Positions 1 through 12,099 of a DNA stretch of 64,000 nt are shown here, piece by piece. The translations under genes and the position numbers were made by a program. This stretch comes from Hippophae tibetana (lineage: Eukaryota > Streptophyta > Magnoliopsida > Rosales > Elaeagnaceae). Below the pieces are notes generated by a model that saw only the letters and a list, made by a program, of their open reading frames with translations, did not search any database and was not told the origin of the DNA. The stretch's first letter is position 1; the number at the start of each line of letters is the position of its first letter. The stretch spans positions 22,470,669-22,534,668 of the forward strand of contig CM072805.1 of assembly GCA_037013495.1 (NCBI GenBank), written 5' to 3'.

Positions 1-215
1 TTATTTTTTTATGTGTTGAGTTAAGCATGTTATTTTGTACTTCTATTGTGTTAATTCTTTAATTCACATTGTGAGATCTGTTTGGCCGAATTGATATAGA
101 GCTCGCGAAAAGATTTCATAAGTTAATGTTTTCATCCATCATCTAGGTCCTGATTACCTATTTGAGTTGAATGAACAATTGGTCTTTATGTTATTTTTCC
201 TAGATATGAGAATAT
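1..215 (+). mobile_element. 3' part of an LTR, same family as the LARD-like element at 58.8-64 kb
   Basis: Bases about 20-175 align with about 60305-60455, sharing the block GAATTGATATAGAGCTC followed by a CATCTAGGT block. After an insertion of about 30 bp, TATGAGAAT near 205-213 matches the LTR end at about 60462. No primer-binding site follows here, so this is an LTR end or a solo-LTR remnant, cut by the window edge. The alignment is by eye; the strand is inferred from the orientation of the 58.8-kb element. Confidence 0.65.
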
Positions 216-1700
216 TCACTTTTTATACCCTAGCAAGACCAACACATCCATACGCCTTCAAATCTAAGAATTCAGTATACGCACATATAGAGTGAGCTTC
301 ACGCATTGAGTTTTTTTGACAAAAAAAAAAGAAAAAAAAACTCCAAGGTTAGGAAAACACCATCACGCTACTGGTTCATGGGTTATAAGAGGTATATCCA
401 TTTTAAACTAACACATAGAGTGTCGCTTGTAAATTCGATATTGAGGCACATGGTCTTAAGTTTCGAACCATTCACCTTACTATCAAACAAGATAGCAATG
501 CTATCTTACATTGAGCCCATATTATCAACTGAATTACCTCATAATGGATGAGCTTGACGCATTGAGTTACACCTCTATAATGTAATAAACTTAAGGAGTT
601 AAATTTATTAAAAGTAATAGTATACTATTTAGCTGTTGTGTCTTATTCTCTTTCATCGTTGATTACAAGCATATTGAATTATAGATCAATACAATATATA
701 CTTTAAATTGATAACCAATTATTTTGGGTAAAGGATATGGGAATTGAGATTTGAATTTTGACATGTGACCAAAACTTGATTATGAATGAAGTCCATGGCT
801 ATTTCTAACATAGTCACTTAATTAGCAACGCGAGTGCGAACTCTTGTTGACCCTCCAGAGTTTACGCAATTGAGATTTGAATCCTTGGCCAAGAATATTG
901 GACTACGTACAGGCCCAAGTACGGTGGGGGACAATGTTTGTGACTATTGGATCAGTCATTGCAGATCAGGACCCAATTGGTAATTTCACGACATAGTTAT
1001 AGTTCTGACTTCTGAGCAAGTGATCTGCAAATCAGAGATTAGTTCGAATTATTTGAAATTAATTTAACAAATTTTGAATCTTCAATAAAAATTTCAAATG
1101 GTTTGACAGCTTGTTAATGGGAGTCAGTCCACAAGTCAAATGGTAGTTGTTTTTTTCAGCCAAGCTTTCCTATTAAATCTTAAGAATATGGGCGGCAGAA
1201 GTTTTTCAGATTATAAAGTTAGTCATTCAATCAATCAGATTTTAAAATATGTTTTTTTAAAAATCTGATTGGTTTTTGGACAGTAGTATGATAATTAGTC
1301 CCTTGAGGATTTGAATATCCTTAACGTTCTCCACTGTGTTAACAACTAGTCACTTGAGCAACCACCACTCTCTATCAATAGTTTTACATTAAGGTTCCAG
1401 TAGTAACAATGCAAGCATTGAAACCTGAAGGAGAAAAGGCAACAAGGTAACGGATATAAATCCAACGTATCTATCAAAGTAACTATTGGAAATGTGAATT
1501 CTAAATAAAAAAATAAATGATGCTAATTTTAAGTCTTGTCCTAAGTTACTTTTTTATATCATTTTAGGAGATATATAAATAGAAAATGATTGACTATTGA
1601 GTTTGTATCCAAAGAGTCACCCACTTTTGTGAAAGGGAAGGGAAGAAGACTTAAATAAATATAATACTATGCGCGTGCCGTTGTCCATCCGAGCCGAGCT
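216..1700. other. intergenic, no gene seen
   Basis: No ORF here has recognisable domains or coding character. The 81-codon ORF at 306-551 starts in a poly-A-rich tract and matches nothing I know. The stretch is unique-looking AT-rich DNA with no clear repeats. Confidence 0.6.
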
Positions 1701-1759
1701 TGTGTGGTAAGATAGCATTTTATTTTTTGGAATTGTTCTTTAAAATTACTTTTATACTA

Positions 1760-1944
1760 AAAAAAATGACCGTTACGTTTTTACTCAAAAAATAACTATT
1801 ATATTTCTTTACTTAAAAAATAGTCGTTATTTTTCTTTACTCAAAAAAATATCTGTTACTTTTCCGCTCATAAATGATTGTTACTCTTTCCAGACATGAC
1901 CGTTATTATCTTAAATGTCACACATTTTCTCACACCTATAAATA
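1760..1944 (+). promoter_or_regulatory. Promoter-like or LTR-like segment: imperfect repeats then a TATA box, pointing toward the PIRL 3' end
   Basis: Four to five imperfect copies of a roughly 30-40-bp motif (core TTACTCAAAAAATA, alternating with CGTTA or TGTTA blocks) run from about 1766 to 1912. They are followed by CCTATAAATAGAAGG with the TATA core at 1937-1944. Repeats next to a perfect plant TATA box, with an A-rich transcribed stretch after it, are typical of a Copia LTR U3/R, so this may be an LTR remnant. Any transcript would run antisense into the PIRL gene. No TG...CA ends or target duplication were located. Confidence 0.45.
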
Positions 1945-2372
1945 GAAGGCCTCGACTCTTAGTTTAAACACATCAATTAGAAACACCTTACTAAAAAAAG
2001 CTTTTAGAAAGAAAAGAAGAAAATACTAAATTTTTTTGAGTTTTTTTAACAATATAAACTTTAGAGTTGTAGCATTTTAGTCTTCATCAGTGTAGTGAAG
2101 TTTTGAGACAGAAAACAAAGATTCAAGGTTGTTTTATTCTAGGACAACGAGGTTATATTTGCTTGTACAAGTTTGGACAAAAGCCACGAAACGTCTTAAA
2201 AAGAACGACCTAGTCAACGACTTAGCCCAAAGAGTTAATTTCAATATATCAGTAATATTGTTCTTACATTGTTTTAACGTACCTGTTCCAATAGTACCAT
2301 CACTCTTTTATCTTACAAGGACCCAAAATATCTGTCACTATATTGTACAAGCGAGTTTACAACACAATCAAA

Positions 2373-4759
2373 TCACAACTGCTGATCCAACCACTGGTCT
2401 TCTAGAACTTTTCCTGCTCCAAAGTAGCTTGAAACATTTTGAGAAACCCCATAAACTGCTTGATTCAACAAGGATGCTCCCCAAGCCAACCATCCGGTCT
2501 GAGGTTCTTGTCTTTTGGCTTCAAGCATGCTTTTCTGTTGTTCCTCCTCTATGATATTCAACCATCTTTTTTCCATATACTCCCTCACAACTTCAACCCC
2601 TTGATTCACTATCTCAATTGGTGGATGTGTGAGTGGGTTTTGATCCAAGTTGAGCTTCGTTAGCTTTTTAAGCCGTACAATTGTGACAGGAAGAGCTTTA
2701 ATTTGATTGTTGCTGAGATCAAGCTCCCTGAGATTGGTTAAATCGCCAATTGTTTCAGGAAGATCTTTCAAGTCACTGAAATTACTACTAAGGTTTAAGA
2801 TTTCAAGATTTGCCAATCTCCCAATTGAGTGAGAAAGGCCACTAAGTTCATTGAAGTGAACATCTAGGTATGTCAACAATCTCATTTCACATATGGAGGT
2901 TGGAAGGAAATGGATTTTGTTCAAGCCAATTGAAAGCTTTACAAGATTGACTAATCTGTAACCAATATTTGTTGGCAGACGCATCAAGTTATTGAAACTT
3001 ACATCTAGCTCCATCAGTGAACTACATTAAGTACAATCCAAGACACGAAAACAAGTGTCATGATATCATTAAAGACAGATCGTATCAACCAAAGAACAAC
3101 AGTTGAGAAGGAAAATTTAAGGCAATACCTGCAACCAGCAATGCTTTCAGGAAGGGCATTCAGCTGGTTTCTTGACGCGTTTAGTACTCGCAGGTTAAGC
3201 AACAATCCTATTGAATCTGGCAAGGAAACTAAAAGATTGGAAGAAACATCAAGCTCTTCAAGATTCTTAAGTCTGATTATTGAATCAGGAATCACCTGTT
3301 TTTGACATGCAAAATAAACTTGGTTCATATTAAGAATCAGATATTACTACGTTTTGAATATCTTGTATTCGTCTCACATATTAGAAAGTAAAGATTCGTA
3401 AGAAGCACATAGTGTAAGGTCACAACAAAAAAACTCCTATTTTTTCAACAAGCATGAGCCATCTCATTGAAATTGTAAGGATCCTATGAAAATAATTATG
3501 TTAAATATGACACCAATAACAAGAAGTTGATAAGAATATGACACTAGTATCTTCACGCTTCAAGGCATTAAGAATAGAATTTGGAAAAAGGCTTATCAAT
3601 TCATTTGTTCCCTAACCTCTTTAAGATGTTACAAATTGTCCCAACTTTTTCTAAATTTGGGAAATATATAGTCCAAAATTTCAATATCCAATAAATTTGT
3701 TTAACTTTCACGTAACTTCAGTGTTCGTGATTGAAAGATAGTATCAAATTATAAAATTTGTACTAAATTACATATTGAGTCAAGTCCATTAAATGTAACA
3801 ATTTGACGGAAAATTGACAAATTTGTCAAAATTATAAAGGTTAGGTAATAAATTGTAATATCACAAGTCTTACAACGAAGAGTAGTTGCTAAAGTACTCT
3901 GATGTTCTACCCATATTCATTGGCTAATCTATGAGTTTGATTTCTCAAGCAAAAACCAATTTAGGTTTCGCTCATTGGAAGTTAATGTTAATTAATTCGA
4001 ATAATCTATTTCCTTAAAATGTCGAAAAAGAAGAAGATATTTTCATTGCAATTGAAATTGAATCAGAGCCTAATTAAAGTCAGAAACTCAAACCTCTAAC
4101 TGATTGTGAGACAAATTAAGTGAGATCAACCAATGAAGCGTGCCAAAAGCCTCAGGAAGGAACTTAAGTTGACACCCAGAAAGCTCAACTCTCTCCACCA
4201 CTTTCCCATCCTCTGCTTCTTTCAATATCCCAAACACTTCTTCATTCACTTCGCCTTCACAATCCTTATCTAACTCAGCCATATCCGACCAATACACCTC
4301 CACCAACCTCTCCTCTAGACCTCTCAATTCTTTCCCACAACTCTCATGCATGTCTTCCAAAGTCAACACCGCTTTGTAAATTTGCAGTTCCTTCTCTACC
4401 TCTTGTCTTAGCTCTTGTTCTTTATCATCCCGATCAATCGACCCATCAATCAGAACCCCAGATTGAGTCTCTTGCGAGGCCTTTCGAAGTTTGGATTGGA
4501 TATCGTCTATCTTAGCACGAGCTACAGAGACTGCAGAAGAATCAGGACGAGGACCAAGTGTTCGACGAAATGAATGGGTTTCAGTTATGTTAGTAGGCAT
4601 GACCTGGAACATGGAGGCTAGCACCTTTGGGTTCTTCAAATGGGGAAACTGGGTCAGCAGAGTTTGTTCGAATTGGGATGAGAGTGCTGGATGAGAATTC
4701 GAATCTAGTTTCGAAAGAACATAGGACAAGATGAGAAAGTCTCTTGAGTTTTGATCCAT
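2373..4759 (-). CDS. PIRL: Plant intracellular Ras-group-related LRR protein (PIRL1/PIRL9-like), 3 exons, 493 aa
   Basis: Minus-strand exons are 4759-4094, 3295-3129 and 3021-2373, all with GT-AG introns, giving 494 codons including the TGA stop. The N-terminus (MDQNSRDFLILSYVLSKL) resembles PIRL1/9. Residues about 60-170 are polar and helical, followed by about nine or ten 23-residue LRRs of the SDS22/Ras-group type (for example ELDVSSN, LPDSIG, ELDLSNNQIKALP). The C-terminal helix (REYMEKRWLNIIEEEQQKSM) and a Gly/Trp-rich tail also fit the family. PIRLs are soluble LRR proteins; Arabidopsis PIRL1 and PIRL9 are needed redundantly for pollen development. No signal peptide, membrane segment or kinase is present, which excludes receptor-type LRR proteins. 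The 493-aa length suits the family. Intron 1 is 798 bp and intron 2 is 107 bp. The gene looks intact. The exact PIRL subgroup rests on remembered N-terminal likeness only. Confidence 0.9.
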
Positions 4760-4764
4760 TAATT

Positions 4765-5660
4765 TCTTTGCGAAATTATATTTGCCTGGAACGAGATGCT
4801 AAGGCAGATAGTGAAGATGAAAAAGAAGAGCTGGGGAATTCTGATATACCAGAAGACGAGACAAGATTAAAAAAAAGAGTTAATGAAACACTTAAATTTT
4901 TAATAATAAAAATATATAAATTAACGTACCATATATTACAAAATTTATTTAAATTATATCATTTATATAATTTAATTTCTTAAACTAAAAATATTATTAT
5001 TTAATTCCTTAATTTTTAAAAATAAATTATATTATTTTAATAATTTTTTATTTAAAATATTATTATTTTTTTATCAAGTAATTAAAATAAGATTAAAATA
5101 TAATTTTTTAATAAAATTAAAATTAAATTTATTATAAAATATCTTTAAAAGTTAATAATAAAATTCAAAAAAAGTTGTTTAAGTATATATTTTAAATTTT
5201 TTTTATATTAACTGTAATTTTATTATTATTAAATACTTATATTTTAAATACTTTTAATCATTTAATAAAAAATAATAATATTTTAATGTAAAAATTATTA
5301 AAATAATATAATTTATTTTTAATTTATCATTTTTATAAAATCAAAGAATTTAAATAACATTATTTTTAATATATCAAGTTAAACTACATAAATAATTTAA
5401 TTTTAAAAAAAATTATGATATTTTTTAAAAAATATATTTTCTTTATTATAAAAAGAATTGCACATTGAGCGTAACGAAAGAAACGGCAGATAAAATACGA
5501 CTGGGAAAAATATATAAAGAAAACAACATGGTATTATTCAAGCATAATTTATGCAAGAAAAACAAGGATAATCATTTGTCTTTTCTACTAAAGATTACTC
5601 TTAGTTATGGATGATTTATTAGAAAAAAATTTATACTTTATAAATATATCATAATTATAA
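4765..5660. other. Very AT-rich intergenic sequence upstream of the PIRL gene
   Basis: The PIRL promoter must lie in its first part; TATA-like sequence occurs at about 4908-4925 on the minus strand, but the whole region is so AT-rich that this is weak. No other gene or element is recognised. Confidence 0.4.
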
Positions 5661-5666
5661 AACGAA

Positions 5667-6150
5667 GCTGTTGATTTTACACTCATCTGATCTGATTCGA
5701 CCATTCGCTCGGATTGAAATATCCTAATCCAGAATCGATCCGATCACCTCTTACATCCGCTCAATCTGATCCGTAAACTATTCGGATGACATCCGATCAA
5801 TCCGACCAATAAATTTAATTAACTCTATTTTTTTGTATTTTTAAATAAAAATTTTAAATTTTTACATAAATCATAACATAAAATTATTTGATTTAAAAAA
5901 ACATTAAAAAATTAAATAAATATATATTAATTATATATATATATATATACATTTAATTTAATAATATATATAATTAATTCGGTTAGATCAGATCGGATTG
6001 AATGAATCGTACTGAAATTCGTCATCTGATCCTCACTTAACGGATGAAAAAAATCTCCATTTGATTCGACCATCGGATTAGATTGGATCGAATGAAAAAT
6101 CAACATATCAGATTTATCGAATGATCGGATTTTTTGACACCCCTAATACA
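5667..6150. repeat. Degenerate GATC/CCGAT-rich short repeats in an imperfect inverted arrangement (possible MITE)
   Basis: Two arms, about 5667-5815 and 5980-6145, are dense in variants of ATCCGATC and GATTCGACCAT and flank an AT-rich centre. The left arm (starting near GTTGATTTTACACTCATC) partly matches the reverse complement of the right arm (reading GTTGATTTTTCATTCGATC), suggesting long imperfect terminal inverted repeats. No coding capacity is seen and no target duplication was identified. Confidence 0.4.
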
Positions 6151-8380
6151 TAATATCACATCAATTATAATAATATTATAATTTTTAATAAATAATTTTT
6201 TTTATAACAATCAATAATGATTATATGATTATAGTAATAACCATGTCACACTAGTAATCCTTAAACATAAGCAAACATCATAATTCTTAATTAATTCAAG
6301 AATGATACACGTTTGAATCACTTTCCTAAGTATTTTTTTTTTAATTTAAAGCACATTTTTTTTCCTGTGTTTTTGTCAATTGTATGGATAAATATGCGAA
6401 TTTTTGAACTTAATATATTTACACGTTTAATTCGCTACACATATCATTTTTTTTTCTTTTTAAATTCATTTTGCTTAGACACTTAAATTAAAGTTTGAGT
6501 TCAGATTTTGTCTTATTACCCGTCTTGTCTTCTACATTATGGATTGTAAACTCATACTTTCTAGCTTTTTTATACACACAAGTTCCTAATGAAACTTGAT
6601 CCCGCAGCTTAATTCACACACAAATGAATAAATAACTTTTTGTATTATTAATTAAATAATTATGTTGTTTGGTCATCATGAAGAAATAAAAAAGCTTGTT
6701 TTTGGAAATCGTGTACTTGTATTAGCTTTTATATTAACTTCTTTTATTACATTAATTAAAAAATACAAATACAAGAAAGAAAGAAAGAAAAAAACTAATT
6801 AAAATTGAATCTAATATATCAAATACATGCTTTAATTGCTTTTTTAAATCTAACATATATGCGTAGCGATAATTTCACTGCAAATCGTGAGAGAAAGATG
6901 GTATAAAGTTTGTCTTATAGAATTTAGTCACTATGTAAGAAAATAAAAATGTTATTATGTTTATATATTTCATTTGTGTTTTTTAATGGAATATTATTTT
7001 CATTTTAAGAGTTTTATTTTATATAACATAATAATTTAATATATTCATATTTTCATATAAATTATTTGTAAAAATACATGAAAAGTGACAAATTTTACTT
7101 GTTAAAAAAATATGTAATTCGTATCTTAAGTCAATCTTATAGCTCATCACCGTACTAGTAGAATTAGAGTGTATTTGAAGTTGTATAAACAAACAAAAAA
7201 AAGAGAACTAAATGGACTCTTATTATATTAGATAATTTAGTTTATGTGAAGATAAATACAATAATAATGAAATTTATGTAAAGATGATATAATAGTGATG
7301 AAAAATTCAATAAATTGGAAGCACAATATTTAAAATCCATAAAGTCAATGAAATTAATGAATATAATTAACATGAGGTAATTAATTTAAAGATGATTAAT
7401 TCATCAAAATTGAATAAGATTTGAGTTTTCATCTTTTAATTTTGTTACACCACAAACTCACAAATTGAGTTATAATTATGATTTATTAACTTTAAACTAT
7501 TTTTTTTCCTTTTTTTTTTTTAATTTGTTTCTCAACTATCAGAACTTTAAAATTATTTTATTTGATTTTACCTTTTATTTTTCGTGCAAAACAGGTATTA
7601 AAATATATATAGGTGCCTTTTGTTCCTTTTAAATTTAAACACTTTTGCTTGTGATATTTTCTTAAATCATCAACGTATTAATTTTTCTTCGATTTATTGT
7701 TTGTATTAATTGTTTGTATTGTTAGAATTGAAGATATTAAAATTAACATTTAATTAGTTTTATTTTATAATAGCGATAAACTAAGTTGGAAAATGAATAT
7801 ATAGCCGTATTATTAATTTTTCATAAATGAATGTACACTAATAGATACATAGCAATATTATATATTTTTACGTATTTTTTGCTAAATTTGTAACCATTAA
7901 TATAAATAAAATGAAAAATTAAACACATATGTTATTATAACGTTTAATTTCCATTTCCATCTGTATATTACGAACTATGAGCACTTTTCATCCGATTTAA
8001 AAAGAATTTAATTTTTAATATTTAAAAATAGTTTTATTTTCAAAAAGTATTATATTTAGTTTAACAAAACACATAATATCCATTCAATTAATATTATTTT
8101 TATATAATATTTTTAATTTTAGTTATCGTGCAAATATTTTTTTAATTAAAAAAATTTTAAAAATAAAAAGTGTTATGTTTTTAATATTAAAAATTTATTT
8201 AATTATTTAATTATATATTTATAAAAAGAATCTTTCTTGTTCTTTATCCTTACCAATATTGTATTGTTACTAATGTTTCTTTTCTCATGTTCACCTTATG
8301 AGTAGAATCATATATCTCATTTAGATATGTTTGAATTAAAGTAACTTCTTCTCGGGTTTTATTCTAAAGCTTTATATGCT
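6150..8380. other. AT-rich intergenic sequence, no gene seen
   Basis: No ORF with recognisable domains occurs on either strand. Homopolymer A/T runs and short AT repeats dominate. It may include decayed flanks of the Copia remnant that follows. Confidence 0.5.
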
Positions 8381-10350
8381 AACTAACATAAGGGGTTTTA
8401 TTTGTAATAACAAACTCATTTTTATTTTTCAACGTAAAAAAACTCATCAAATTTAACATCTCTGTTAATTAAGAACTTAGATGATTTATATTCAATACAC
8501 TAAAATTTATAACCTTTTATATTATAAAGATATTCTACAAATATGCATTTTAATGCTCTAGGTTCAAGTTTATCATCATTAACATGAGCAACAGAAAAAT
8601 AATCAAACACTTTAAAATCAGAATAATTAGCATGAATATCAAAAAATAGCTTAAATGGAGTCTTTAACTGAATTGCAGTTGATGAAGATCGATTTATCAA
8701 GTAACATGCATGGATACAAGCTACACCGACATTTAAGGTGCTCTTTTCAAAAGAAACTTATTCATATGTTTTGCAAATCTATATTTTTGTGTGGTGTATT
8801 ATGCATAGTATGATGTCTTATTATGCCATTTTATTTTGCAAAACTCATTAAATTAATCCTAAAAAAATTTCAAGTTATTGTTGGTTCTCAAACTCTTGAT
8901 TTTCTTATAGGTTTGATTTTTCTATACAAATATTAAGAATACATCATTATTTTTTTCATAAAAAAAAACCTAAACATAACGAGATAAGTCATCAATAAAA
9001 TTCAACATATATCGACACTATCTTAAACACAACACGAGGACCCCAAGACCTAAATGAATATAATTAACAATACCTTTGTTTTGTAGATGGTTATATTAAA
9101 CTTGACCATATGATGTTTTCAATAGACAATGTTCACAAAAATCAAGCTTTTCAGCTTTCTAACCAACAAACAAACCTCCCTTATTCAAAATAAATATCAT
9201 TGTTTCACTCATATACTCTAATTATATATACTAAAAACGAGTAGTATATGAATTTGGATATGACAAGTATGAAATTAAGTACAACTAATAAATGTGCTTC
9301 CTTAAAGCATATGAAGGCCATACAATAATTTCCTTTTTATAACAACCAGAGCAACTATACTAATTCTTAAAAACTCCACTTTTAATTACATACATATAGT
9401 TATGAGTTAAGAGTGCCCAAATATATTAGGTTCTTTTTCAAAACTGAAACATGGTGAACATATTTCAAAGTCATAACAATATCATCATGTATTTTAATGT
9501 GAATAGTATCAATAATAAGAATCTTACATAACACATTGTTTTTCATCAAAACAAAACTCTCACCAATAAATTAATAAGAAGCAAATATATATATCCCAGG
9601 CATACATGATAATTGAAACTCAAATCAAGAATACAAATATCTTTAAAAGAACCAATTAATAAAGATAGAACATTCTAATCATAAGAGTCAAAACCTTTGA
9701 GTTTCAAAAAAATTGTTTTTTAATGACAATAATTATATTTATTTTTTTATATTTATTTATTTGGTTCTAAATTTTCTTTTTTGTTGAGTTCTACCTCTAA
9801 CAAATAAATAACTACTGTCATTGTTTCCAATAGACATTTTTTTCAATTTATTAGAATTCAAATACGCTTTAATATATTCTAAAGAAATAGTGTTTTTTCA
9901 TAATATTGTATAGATACAATGTTCAAATGAATAAGGCAAAGAATATAATAGAACTAAGTCTTAATTCTCATCATCAATTTTAATACCAATATTTTTCAAA
10001 TCACAAATAATTCTGATAAATTCATTAAGTTAATTTTATAAAAATGTACCTTCTGACATTTTGAATATATACAATCATTGTTTCAAATATAATATGTTTA
10101 TCAAAGACTTTATCGTATATATATTATCCAATTTAACCCAACCTAATAGAAGATTTCTCATTACCAATCTTAAGTGATATCTTATCAAACAATGATGATT
10201 GAAGTGAATTAAAACAATTTTCCATCAATATATATTTTTATTTATAATCAATTTTTTTGATAATTTATTCTTATTTTTAAGTATCTTAATTAGCCTTTTT
10301 TTAGCTATTATTTCTACATCTTCATTAGTCAAAGAATAAATTATTAAATT
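8380..10350 (-). pseudogene. Decayed Ty1/Copia gag-pol fragment (gag, protease, gag-pre-integrase, integrase end)
   Basis: Reading minus from about 10130 downward, broken frames give a UBN2-like gag part (DLKNIGIKIDDEN, about 10030-9950). Next come a protease-region remnant starting WILD (about 9640), an HVSVLKKNLIYLGTL-like stretch (about 9440), a gag-pre-integrase part (LDFCEHC, about 9140), and a post-integrase linker. The best-kept piece is the open frame 8700-8500, with INRSSSTAIQLKTPF, AHVND and KLEPRALKCIFVEY, then a SRDV-like block near 8440. Many stops and frameshifts make it dead. Reverse transcriptase and RNase H were not found downstream, so it is truncated. LTRs were not located. 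Confidence 0.75.
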
Positions 10351-11190
10351 TTTTAAATTTGTATTTTTTTTGTTTTAATAGAAGACACAATATTAAATAA
10401 ACAGGAACATGATCTAAAAAATACGAAATTAATCAAACAATCAAAAACTTAAAATAAATAGAAAAGAAAAAAAGTTGTTCACCTAATAATTAACAAAAAA
10501 ATGAAAAAAAGAAGAAAAAAGAAAATCTATCTTTAAACTTCTCACACGATGATAGTGGTTGATGATTGATCAATGTTCTCACAAAATCTTAAACCACTTC
10601 AAACAAATGTAAAATTATATTAGAAATACATAAAATTTATTTTTGTATCTATTTTATTTAAATTTTATCATATATCAATATTATTTTAATTTTTTTCTCT
10701 AATTTTTAAAATTATTATCACATAAAAATTATAAATAAAATAATATAAAATTATATGATATTAATATTATAAATAAATATATATAAACGATGGTGTATTA
10801 ACAAAACTGCCATTTATTCCTAATAAAATGGTGTCGTTTTATGACACTTAAATAAAAAATATTAACCGGAACCAAGTTCTTTAATTTTTGGGGTACAAAA
10901 AAGGAAAATAAATAAATAAAATTAACAAAGATAGAACTAAAGAACCCTGACATCACACACTAGGAAAATTAGAGTGAAAATTCATTAATCGCCAAGTGGA
11001 GATAAAAAACCAAATCCTTCTCAAACGATTTACAGCCCCCAAATTATACATTTTAATTATACAACCCTTTTTTATACCATTTGCCCCAATCTTTTTTTTT
11101 CTTCCCCATTTGTAAACTTGCTTTTAACTGTTGGAATATATTCTGAGTCTGAAAGTTTAAACTCTTGCAATCCAATACATGAATCAGGGA
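10350..11190. other. AT-rich spacer and 3' flank of the PB1 gene
   Basis: The part next to 11190 should hold the 3' UTR and poly-A site of the PB1 gene. No further gene or repeat is recognised. Confidence 0.4.
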
Positions 11191-11196
11191 TTATTG

Positions 11197-11920
11197 TTAT
11201 TGCCAGTGGTTGCCGTTGTGAATGAGATAAATCTGCCTCGGATTCCCATAAGCATGGTAAGCACAGTGAGGATTAATACTCCTCCCAGAAACTCTCTGAA
11301 ATTTCACCGGTAAATTATTCTGGCGGAAACACCTATCCAAGGCGACCGGAATCGGCGGAGACTTCGGAGTTAAACTGGATGCACTGTTGTTTGAGGAATT
11401 GGATGAAGCCGAAGCCGAAGCCGAAGCTGAAGAAGGAGGGGAAACTATTTTTATGGATTTGGGAGGTGAAAGGAAGGCTCTGATCTTTAAACTTAACGGC
11501 GGTGGTGAAGCTCGATCATATTCCTCTATAAGATTGGAAAGGTCTTCATCACTGGTAATCGAGACCAAAGCATCTAGATCTTCCTTTGGCAATTGACATC
11601 GAAGACTCACCGATGTGCCACATAGTTCGCCCAATTTAATCAACAGTTCTGTAGAACAAATTCACAGTTCTTTTCAACTCAAGCGTCGTCCTAATTGAAC
11701 ATAGGTAGATATACACAACAAAAATAAAACGAAAGAGTAGATTAAGTAACTGACCGGAAAAGGAAATAGAACGGTCGACGGCGAGAACACGGGTTTCGCC
11801 ACCAAGATAACGGAGTATGCCATCGGGATAACGGGGGAGGATTTTACCGCCATAGCTGCAGAGGAATTTGATAGTAGTGGATGTGGTGGGTTTGAGGGTG
11901 TCAAGAGAAGGTGCGACCAT
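11197..11920 (-). CDS. PB1-domain protein, 2 exons, about 205 aa
   Basis: Exon 1 is 11920-11755 and exon 2 is 11648-11197 (stop TAA). The donor is GTCAGT and the acceptor TTCTACAG, and the intron is phase 1. The joined frame gives a PB1 domain at about residues 15-100. It starts KFLCSYGGKILPRYPDG, includes LRYLGGETRVLAVDR, and continues over the splice junction into KLGELCGTSVSLRCQLP. The acidic SDEDLSNLIEEYD (OPCA-like) motif follows. The C-terminal half is low-complexity Ser/Ala then basic, ending NHWQ, with no kinase domain. PB1 domains mediate protein-protein dimerisation, so this is probably a small interaction partner in the cytosol or nucleus; its biological role is not predictable. 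An in-frame ATG at 11968 would add 16 residues, and 11920 is preferred because family members begin just before the PB1 core. Confidence 0.88.
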
Positions 11921-12070
11921 ACTTGCTTGGGCTATTTGACGCAGTAAGGAATAAATGGGTACAGTCAAACTTGAGCTAAGAAAGAGAGAGAAGAATAAAC
12001 TATCAAGGCTTGTGAAGATGTGCTCGTGGGGAGGTGTTTACAAGCCTATTAATGGTTATTTTTTCGCCCT

Positions 12071-12078
12071 ATTTATAG
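12071..12078 (-). promoter_or_regulatory. TATA box of the PB1 gene
   Basis: The minus strand reads CTATAAATAGGG, a perfect plant TATA box about 150 bp upstream of the chosen start. This predicts transcription start near 12045 and a 5' UTR of about 75-125 nt. It is the only TATA consensus of this quality next to the gene. Confidence 0.75.
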
Positions 12079-12099
12079 AGAATTTTCTCTCCATTTTTT

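Noticed and set aside
2129..2554. 141-codon plus-strand ORF near the promoter-like segment
   Set aside because: Its 3' half is antisense to PIRL exon 3 and it has no recognised domain.
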